Of a DNA stretch of 13,064 nt, positions 1 through 3,936 are shown in pieces. A model generated the notes under the pieces. The model made no database searches, was not told the origin of the DNA, and saw only the letters and a list, made by a program, of their open reading frames with translations. The DNA lies in the NCBI GenBank assembly GCA_964651045.1, contig CAZYVD010000069.1:1-13064 (forward strand), given 5' to 3'. Positions within the stretch are counted from its first letter, which is position 1, and each line of letters begins with the position of its first letter. Position numbers and translations under genes: made by a program. Source of the DNA: CAZYVD01 sp964651045. Its GTDB lineage: Bacteria; Zhuqueibacterota; QNDG01; DSAB01.

Positions 1-78
1 GCCCGGTCAGTTCGCCCAGTTTTGGCGTGATGAACGAATTGCGGAAAATGCCGTTAAGAATAGCTGCAATTATTTTCA
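1..78 (-). pseudogene. Edge fragment of a small membrane-protein-like reading frame
   Basis: Directly downstream of the ATPase stop codon, a minus-strand frame stays open to the window edge and reads LKIIAAILNGIFRNSF and then ITPKLGELTG. The pattern 'hydrophobic-LNG-x-x-RN-x-x-x-x-PKLGE' resembles the first helix and loop of small multi-helix inner-membrane proteins of unknown function; this is recalled family resemblance, not a search result. No ATG, GTG or TTG opens the frame. The first candidate is a CTG overlapping the ATPase TGA, with a weak GGGA about 9 bases upstream. It may therefore be a gene with a rare start, or a relic that lost its N-terminus when the ATPase gene arrived. The rest lies outside the window. 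Confidence 0.35.
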
Positions 79-1206
79 GGTGACAAAATCCCAAAAATTT
101 TCATTGTGAACTATGGTAAACGATGCGTTGGGATAAGTCTCCAGCCAGACCTTTGGTGCTTTCTTTGTTGCTGGGCGCCACTTGAATTCGTATCCATCTA
201 ATTTGCCACCATATTCTTCAACAAAATCGATTTCCTGACGGGAATAAGTTCGCCAGAAATAGTAATTGGCATAATGACGGCGGTAGGTATTTCGTTTGAG
301 TCGTTCTGTAAAAATAAAATTTTCCCAGAGCATACCAATATCATCCCGATGCTCTGGATAGTTAAAGTTGTTGATCAATGCGTTGCGAATACCATTATCC
401 CAAAAATAATAGCGGCAGGTTTTCCGAATTTCTTTTCTCAAGTTTCGCGAAAAACCCTCCACTCTTTTGATGATAAACACCTTTTCCAACAAATCCAGGT
501 AGCGGCTGATGGTATGTTTGGAAAGCTCCAACATCTTGCTTAACTCATTAAGCGAAACCTGTTTCCCAATTTGAAACGCTATCAGTCGCAACAGGCTGTT
601 GAGTTTGGCGGCATTTTTTATACTTTCCAGCATCAATAAATCTTTTAATAGATAAGAATCCCGCAAGGTGTGAAGATATTCGATCTTATCATTGTTGTTT
701 TTTAGTTGCAACACTTCAGGGAAGGTCCCAAATACCAGCAGTTCATTCAATTGCTGCAATATTTCCATGGCACCGAACTGTTGTTTTAATTCCAACAAAG
801 ACAGGGGATAGAGCACACCAATCCGCTGGCGCCCTGTTAAAGGTTCGCCTAATTTATTGGAAAGATCGAACGATGATGAACCGCTGGCAATGACCCTTAC
901 GGATGGAAGATGATCCACCAATATTTTTAATCCCAAACCTACATTGGGAATGTATTGGGCTTCATCGATAACCACCAGATCATATCCAGAAAAAGAACTG
1001 GTTATCCTGGTTGCCTGCTGGGATGAAAGGATCTCCTGAACCCGTAAATCCTCACCAGTTCCAAAAAAATACTTTCCGTTATATGTAGAGAGCAATTTCT
1101 GGATTAAGGAGGTTTTGCCAGCCCTGCGCAAACCGTAAAGAACAAAAACCTTGCCTGGCTGCAAATACGATTCAAGCTTCTGCTCATAAAACCGTTGATA
1201 CCACAT
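76..1206 (-). CDS. AAA-family ATPase with C-terminal DUF4143 domain
   Basis: This 376-residue protein belongs to the AAA_14/DUF4143 ATPases, common in bacteria and archaea and mostly without a defined function. Walker A is G25-LRRA-GKT (K31, T32), Walker B is LVVIDEAQ (77-84), and a sensor-like strand VIASGSSS follows at about 105-112. A winged-helix-like segment (about 215-250, SLNELSKMLELSKHTISRYL) comes next. The C-terminal part carries E325-x-D327 and E340-F-K342, the spacing of a PD-(D/E)XK nuclease-like fold. Length is normal for the family and all motifs look intact. The ATG start is supported by GAGG about 6 bases upstream. It stands alone among fragments of unrelated genes, so neighbours do not indicate a role. 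Members are often multicopy and mobile; involvement in DNA maintenance or a toxin-like role is speculation. Confidence 0.9.
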   Translation of the reverse strand: MWYQRFYEQKLESYLQPGKVFVLYGLRRAGKTSLIQKLLSTYNGKYFFGTGEDLRVQEILSSQQATRITSSFSGYDLVVIDEAQYIPNVGLGLKILVDHLPSVRVIASGSSSFDLSNKLGEPLTGRQRIGVLYPLSLLELKQQFGAMEILQQLNELLVFGTFPEVLQLKNNNDKIEYLHTLRDSYLLKDLLMLESIKNAAKLNSLLRLIAFQIGKQVSLNELSKMLELSKHTISRYLDLLEKVFIIKRVEGFSRNLRKEIRKTCRYYFWDNGIRNALINNFNYPEHRDDIGMLWENFIFTERLKRNTYRRHYANYYFWRTYSRQEIDFVEEYGGKLDGYEFKWRPATKKAPKVWLETYPNASFTIVHNENFWDFVT

Positions 1207-1317
1207 TGCATCCTCATTGTATTATTAATTTAACACATTGACTGCACAAATTTGTATTAATTTGGCATATCCGCTGCACAAATTAACATTTTTTATCAAC
1301 ACTGTCAAGCGATTTTT
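1207..1317 (-). promoter_or_regulatory. Probable promoter region of the ATPase gene, with a direct repeat
   Basis: The leader is AT-rich. On the minus strand TTGACA (1308-1303) matches a -35 box perfectly, followed after 17 bases by TAATTT (1285-1280), a poor -10 box. An 11-base direct repeat, CTGCACAAATT on the plus strand, occurs at 1242-1252 and 1274-1284, 32 bases apart (about three helical turns). The second copy overlaps the proposed -10, as an operator pair might. The AT-rich composition makes chance matches likely, so the promoter is tentative and the operator more so. Confidence 0.35.
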
Positions 1318-1410
1318 TTACAATTTCGTCTTACGCAGCAACAACGCATTTCCCACCACAATAATCGAGCTAATTGCCATCGCCAGTGCGCCCCATTCGG
1401 GACGCAGAAC
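1318..1410 (-). pseudogene. C-terminal tail remnant of a P1B-type (copper) transporting ATPase
   Basis: Thirty codons followed by TAA (1320-1318) read VLRPEWGALAMAISS, then IIVVGNALLLRKTKL. This is the typical last transmembrane helix and basic tail of CopA-like heavy-metal P-type ATPases (consensus PEWAALAMxxSSxxVVxNALRLRR). Upstream in the same frame lie two consecutive stops (TAA TAA) after AT-rich bases, so the rest of the roughly 700-800-residue pump is missing. The remnant is clean, with no internal stop, which suggests a fairly recent deletion. Its N-terminal side abuts an hsdR remnant. Recognition rests on the motif only; assignment to copper rather than another metal is not possible from the tail. 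Confidence 0.7.
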
Positions 1411-1451
1411 AATTTTTATTATCTTTTATTAATCATTAATTTTTTGATATT

Positions 1452-1805
1452 TTGAGTGTCGATCAGCCAAACCTTGTCGTAGCCTTCACCTTCTTTGCAT
1501 CGCCAAGAAGCATCTATACAATCAGTCAGTATCCTATGGAAGGCACAGTTATTAATGATAAGCGACAGACTATTAGGCCGCGTGACCTTTCACACTGCAT
1601 CATTGATGGTTTCCGTCGGTACGTCTGGATTGATACGGAAGAGGGCATCTTAAAATCGCCCGACTAATACAACCTGGCTGTAGTCCTCGCGTTCTGGAGA
1701 TTTGCTGTCCGGGGGAATTTCTGGTCCATGGGCGTATTCGTAGCCCGGTTCATGGAAGTAATCTATTGCTGCTGTTTCAAGTTGTGATTCGTTAAGGTAG
1801 ATCAC
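1452..1805 (-). pseudogene. hsdR: Decayed N-terminal remnant of type I restriction subunit HsdR
   Basis: A single minus-strand frame of about 118 codons reads like the HsdR N-terminus: YLNESQLETAAIDYF at the start, GYEYAHGPEI, SPEREDYSQVVLVGR, DALFRINPDVP, then NNCAFHRILTDCID and GYDKVWLID. These match the family pattern NESxxExAAxxxLxxxGYEY...RFHxxLTDGVDVxxR...DKVWLIDF. Two stops interrupt it, TAA at 1652-1650 and TGA at 1592-1590, the latter probably from CGA arginine (AV[R]KV). There is no frameshift. The endonuclease catalytic residues and the helicase motor are absent, so no active enzyme is made. The start is GTG with GAGG 7 bases upstream, and the first codons overlap the end of the RAYT gene. 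A substituted 'FHEPGY' stands where the other copy keeps 'FRELGY', so this copy has drifted. Confidence 0.8.
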
Positions 1806-1916
1806 TGGTTATCCTCACCGGATTTTCCTTGTCGAATTCCCATTTCAAAGGGTTATTGGTTATGTATTCACGGATTCGTTTTAATTCAATTTCATTGCGG
1901 ATGATGTGTTCATAAT
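1728..1916. repeat. 189-bp direct repeat, copy 1 (RAYT tail plus hsdR head)
   Basis: This segment matches 2518-2706 base for base at a constant offset of 790, with four substitutions (1731, 1747, 1753 and 1801). It holds the last 41-42 codons of the RAYT gene and the first 26 codons of hsdR. The repeat stops exactly after the conserved GYEYAH codons of hsdR on one side and in the YYEH region of the RAYT on the other. Such similarity in pseudogene sequence implies a recent duplication or gene conversion. Confidence 0.95.
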
Positions 1917-2325
1917 AGTTTCTTTGCCATAATTTGATACCAGACGTTTTGTTTATTTCATTAATTCGTTTTGTCGATACTGTTTTAAATGCGCCGATTA
2001 GACGGCCAAGGGGTTTTCGTTTTTCCGTAGGGGCGGTTTGCGAACCGCCCCTACAATCGACCATAAACAATATTGCGTGGATATGGTTTGGCATGACAAC
2101 CATTTCATCCAGTTTAACATATTTATATTGTTTTTCCAACCATAACAAGGAATCAACAACAATATATCCTATATTGTTTAATATCATTTTTTCGTTTATG
2201 ATATTTCCAAACAAACATTTCCGGTTTTCTGTACAAATGGTTATAAAATATGCACCCGCAGATGAATAATCGTATCCCTGTAATCGGATGGAACGACGGT
2301 GGTGTTTGTTTGGATCGTATTTCAT
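1792..2325 (-). CDS. REP-associated tyrosine transposase (RAYT, Y1 HUH family)
   Basis: This 177-residue protein is a single-strand DNA transposase/nickase related to TnpA of IS200/IS605, the family linked to REP palindromes. It begins with the usual RRSIRLQGYDYSSAGAYFITICT block (about 10-32). It carries the HUH motif in MPNHIH (H81, H83), the LGRLIGAFK block (106-114), WQRNYYEH (133-140) and IREYITNNPLKW (151-162). Y154 is the likely nucleophile by analogy with the family; Y138 is the alternative. Residues about 91-100 (CRGGSQTAPT) are encoded by a perfect hairpin of REP type lying inside the gene. The ATG overlaps the hsdS-remnant stop as ATGA, and the TAA lies 14 bases inside the hsdR remnant. 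The frame is full length and looks intact, although the flanking hsd genes are decayed. Confidence 0.88.
   Translation of the reverse strand: MKYDPNKHHRRSIRLQGYDYSSAGAYFITICTENRKCLFGNIINEKMILNNIGYIVVDSLLWLEKQYKYVKLDEMVVMPNHIHAILFMVDCRGGSQTAPTEKRKPLGRLIGAFKTVSTKRINEINKTSGIKLWQRNYYEHIIRNEIELKRIREYITNNPLKWEFDKENPVRITSDLP
2027..2054. repeat. REP-like palindrome inside the RAYT gene
   Basis: A perfect inverted repeat has 12-base arms (GTAGGGGCGGTT and AACCGCCCCTAC) and a TGCG loop. An identical hairpin occurs at 2708-2735. GC-rich hairpins of this form, with GTAGGGGCGG arms, are of the kind spread by RAYT transposases. Here it lies in frame inside the transposase coding sequence, just after the HUH strand, without breaking it. 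Confidence 0.9.
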
Positions 2326-2400
2326 ACCGTTTTCTCAACAATCTCCTCGACAACCTTTAATTTTATCTCTCCCTACAGAAGTTTGGGAAGCAGTGGTCTG
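2322..2400 (-). pseudogene. hsdS: C-terminal remnant of type I specificity subunit HsdS
   Basis: A minus-strand frame ending at TGA (2324-2322) reads RPLLPKLL, a TAG stop (2375-2373), then GEIKLKVVEEIVEKTV. HsdS proteins characteristically finish with 'LRDTLLPKLLSGEIRV' plus a short helical tail, so the TAG probably replaced a TCG serine codon of LLSGEI. The terminal TGA overlaps the RAYT ATG by four bases (ATGA), a usual sign of translational coupling. Upstream of about 2400 I cannot follow the HsdS sequence, so this is only the last ~26 codons. The call rests on one short motif plus the fitting position beside an hsdR remnant. Confidence 0.6.
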
Positions 2401-2517
2401 ATGATGGGAAACGAAAAAGAAGGCTTGCTTCAGAACCTCAGTGTGGAGATTCAACACGTCCCTGACTATCTCCAAATCCTCCATACTATGTATACCCATA
2501 AAAGTAATCCTTAGACA
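2401..2517 (-). other. Unassigned stretch between the hsdR and hsdS remnants
   Basis: The minus-strand frame that begins with the copy-2 hsdR head continues open here (MGIHSMEDLEIVRDVL, then NLHTEVLKQAF) and on to 2335. The residues show no hsdR resemblance after GYEYAH, so a deletion junction sits at 2517/2518. I do not recognise the sequence. It may be a scrap of another gene, or non-coding sequence read by chance. The 87-codon GTG-initiated frame (2595-2335) is more likely a chimeric remnant than a working gene. Confidence 0.4.
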
Positions 2518-2595
2518 ATGAGCGTATTCGTAGCCCAGTTCACGGAAGTAATCTATTGCTGCTGTTTCAAGTTGTGATTCGTTAAGGTAGGTCAC
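2518..2595 (-). pseudogene. hsdR: Truncated hsdR head, second copy
   Basis: Twenty-six codons read MTYLNESQLETAA and IDYFRELGYEYAH, with a GTG start (2595-2593) and GAGG 7 bases upstream. This matches the HsdR N-terminus and keeps the family-typical FRELGY, which is altered in the 1452-1805 copy, so this copy is closer to the ancestor. Homology ends precisely at 2518, where the reading frame runs into unrelated sequence. The other ~1000 residues of a normal HsdR are missing. Confidence 0.75.
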
Positions 2596-2706
2596 TGGTT
2601 ATCCTCACCGGATTTTCCTTGTCGAATTCCCATTTCAAAGGGTTATTGGTTATGTATTCACGGATTCGTTTTAATTCAATTTCATTGCGGATGATGTGTT
2701 CATAAT
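2582..2706 (-). pseudogene. C-terminal fragment of a second RAYT transposase
   Basis: About 41 codons match the end of the intact RAYT exactly, from the YEHIIRNE region through EYITNNPLKWEFDKEN and the final SDLP and TAA (2584-2582). The likely nucleophile tyrosine is kept, but the HUH motif and the whole N-terminal three quarters are gone. The fragment is cut off at a REP-like hairpin. It overlaps the second hsdR head by 14 bases, as in the intact copy. Confidence 0.8.
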
Positions 2707-2738
2707 CGTAGGGGCGGTTTGCGAACCGCCCCTACGAT
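2705..2738. repeat. REP-like palindrome between the sigma factor gene and the RAYT fragment
   Basis: The core hairpin (2708-2735) is identical to the one at 2027-2054. Flanking bases extend the perfect stem to 15 pairs (ATCGTAGGGGCGGTT, loop TGCG). It lies 24 bases past the stop of the sigma factor gene and could stabilise that transcript's 3' end. No T-run follows on the minus strand, so it is not a standard intrinsic terminator. Confidence 0.85.
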
Positions 2739-2761
2739 CTCATAAAAGTATATTTAAATCT

Positions 2762-3610
2762 CTATCCAAGATAACTTCGCAACATACGACTACGTGACGT
2801 ATGGCGCAGTCTTCTTATTGCCTTTTCTTTTATTTGTCTTACTCGCTCACGTGTCAAATTAAAACGTTCACCAATCTCCTCTAGGGTCAGAGGATGTTCT
2901 CTTTCCAATCCGAAATAGAGCCTTATTACCTCTGCCTCCCGCTCTGAGAGAGTCTTCAATGCTCTCCTTACCTCTATGCGTAATGATTCATTTAACAGAG
3001 GATCGTCTGGTGGCGGCTGCTGCTCATCCTCTATAACATCTAACAGTCGGTTATCGTCTCCTTCATTAAAAGGAGCATCGAGAGAGAGATGCTTTCCGGA
3101 AATCTTGAGTGTATCAGAAACCTCATAGGGAGTCATTTCGAGCTCCTCTGCAATTTCGCTTGCACTGGGCTCCCTTTCATACTCCTGTTCGAGGTTACTG
3201 AATGCCTTGCCTATTTTATTCAGAGCACCTACCCTGTTCAATGGCAGGCGGACAACACGCGACTGTTCTGCCAGTGCCTGAAGGATGGACTGACGTATCC
3301 ACCATACGGCATAAGAGATAAATTTAAATCCTCTTGTTTCGTCAAATCTTTTTGCAGCCTTGATAAGTCCAAGATTTCCTTCATTTATCAAGTCACCAAG
3401 CGATAGGCCCTGATTTTGATACTGCTTGGCAACACTTACTACAAAACGAAGATTTGCCTTTGTCAGTTTTTCCAGTGCCTTCTGATCGTTTTTCTTTATC
3501 CTTCTTGCAAGTTCGATTTCCTCTTCAGGAGTCAGGAGCTCTACCTCTCCAATCTCCTGAAGATACCTGTCAAGTGATTGATTTTCTCTTGTCTTGATTT
3601 TCTTCGCCAT
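2762..3610 (-). CDS. rpoD: Primary-type RNA polymerase sigma-70 factor (RpoD/SigA-like)
   Basis: This 282-residue sigma factor directs core RNA polymerase to promoters. Region 1.2 covers about 12-42 (SLDRYLQEIGEVELLTPEEE). Region 2 covers about 47-114, with the core-binding LINEGNLGLIKAAKRFD and the -10-reading GFKFISYAVWWIRQSI. Region 3 covers about 119-170 (VVRLPLNRVGALNKI). Region 4 covers about 220-281, with the helix-turn-helix TLEEIGERFNLTRERVRQIK. Region 1.1 is missing and the length matches the short housekeeping sigma of Bacteroidota and relatives, which also end in SYLG. It is the primary-like type; whether it is the only housekeeping sigma or a group 2 paralogue cannot be told here. 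The ATG start gives the standard MAKKIK beginning, with only a weak ribosome site. It is transcribed divergently from the large secreted-protein gene. Confidence 0.93.
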   Translation of the reverse strand: MAKKIKTRENQSLDRYLQEIGEVELLTPEEEIELARRIKKNDQKALEKLTKANLRFVVSVAKQYQNQGLSLGDLINEGNLGLIKAAKRFDETRGFKFISYAVWWIRQSILQALAEQSRVVRLPLNRVGALNKIGKAFSNLEQEYEREPSASEIAEELEMTPYEVSDTLKISGKHLSLDAPFNEGDDNRLLDVIEDEQQPPPDDPLLNESLRIEVRRALKTLSEREAEVIRLYFGLEREHPLTLEEIGERFNLTRERVRQIKEKAIRRLRHTSRSRMLRSYLG

Positions 3611-3849
3611 ATTATGAATACTCGCCCTTTATAAGTTGTGAGAATCTATACAATTCCCATCTAAATTTATACACACTTTAGTTTTGAAAGTTCCAAAAAC
3701 GAGTAAAAGAAATTTGATATAATATAATAAAAAATTATTTTTTATCCAAATGTTTCTGATGGCCATTTCATTATGTAAACTTAATTGGGTAAAAATTTCC
3801 TGCTGTGTTATGAAATATGGACAATCCTGATCTTAAAAATTTAATTGTA

Positions 3850-3877
3850 TTGACTATCCATTTGTTTTTAATATAAT
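3850..3877 (+). promoter_or_regulatory. Near-consensus sigma-70 promoter of the large secreted-protein gene
   Basis: TTGACT (3850-3855, five of six -35 matches), a 16-base spacer and TATAAT (3872-3877, perfect -10) predict a start near 3883-3885 and a 5' leader of roughly 50 bases. Bacteroidetes proper use a different -33/-7 pattern (TTTG and TAnnTTTG), so a classical promoter, if real, would favour a non-Bacteroidetes member of the group. Confidence 0.6.
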
Positions 3878-3894
3878 TAATCATGCAATGATTA
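3878..3894. promoter_or_regulatory. Palindrome at the expected transcription start (candidate operator)
   Basis: TAATCAT-GCA-ATGATTA is a perfect inverted repeat with 7-base arms and a 3-base centre. It lies immediately after the -10 box of the predicted promoter. The half-site TAATCATG recurs at 3902-3909, 24 bases downstream. Position and symmetry suit a repressor site, but the A/T-rich context leaves room for chance. Confidence 0.4.
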
Positions 3895-3936
3895 TCCGGT
3901 GTAATCATGGTACAGTATTTGCAAATAACGATTTAA

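Larger units (their letters stand above)
2518..2706. repeat. 189-bp direct repeat, copy 2 (RAYT tail plus hsdR head)
   Basis: This is the partner of 1728-1916, at 185 identities in 189. It contains both gene ends in the same overlapping arrangement as copy 1. Its outer edge falls at the REP-like hairpin starting at 2705-2708, so the duplication or a later deletion ended at that palindrome. Confidence 0.95.
3611..3936. other. AT-rich divergent intergenic region
   Basis: These 326 bases separate the divergent sigma factor and large secreted-protein genes. No coding remnant or RNA gene is visible. For the plus-strand gene there is a strong sigma-70-like promoter and a palindrome (listed separately). 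For the sigma factor gene, a weak candidate on the minus strand is TTGGAA (3696-3691), 19 bases, TATAAA (3671-3666). The rest (about 3700-3845) is A/T-rich with no structure I can assign. Confidence 0.5.

Noticed and set aside
1452..1667. Plus-strand 71-codon frame
   Set aside because: It lies opposite the hsdR remnant, whose minus-strand translation has clear family motifs.
2335..2595. An 87-codon GTG-started frame as an independent small gene
   Set aside because: Its first 26 codons are a truncated hsdR head inside the duplicated segment, and the rest runs over the hsdS tail in another frame. It is a chimera of remnants with no family resemblance after the junction.
2705..2738. The hairpin as an intrinsic terminator of the sigma factor gene
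   Set aside because: There is no T-run after the stem on the minus strand, and an identical hairpin occurs inside a coding sequence. A repeat element explains it better.
1..2740. A functional type I restriction-modification system
   Set aside because: No hsdM is present, hsdS and hsdR are short decayed ends, and no endonuclease or methyltransferase catalytic motif remains.
3089..3406. Plus-strand open frame opposite the sigma factor gene
   Set aside because: It is the shadow of a highly conserved coding region on the other strand, and its translation looks like nothing known.
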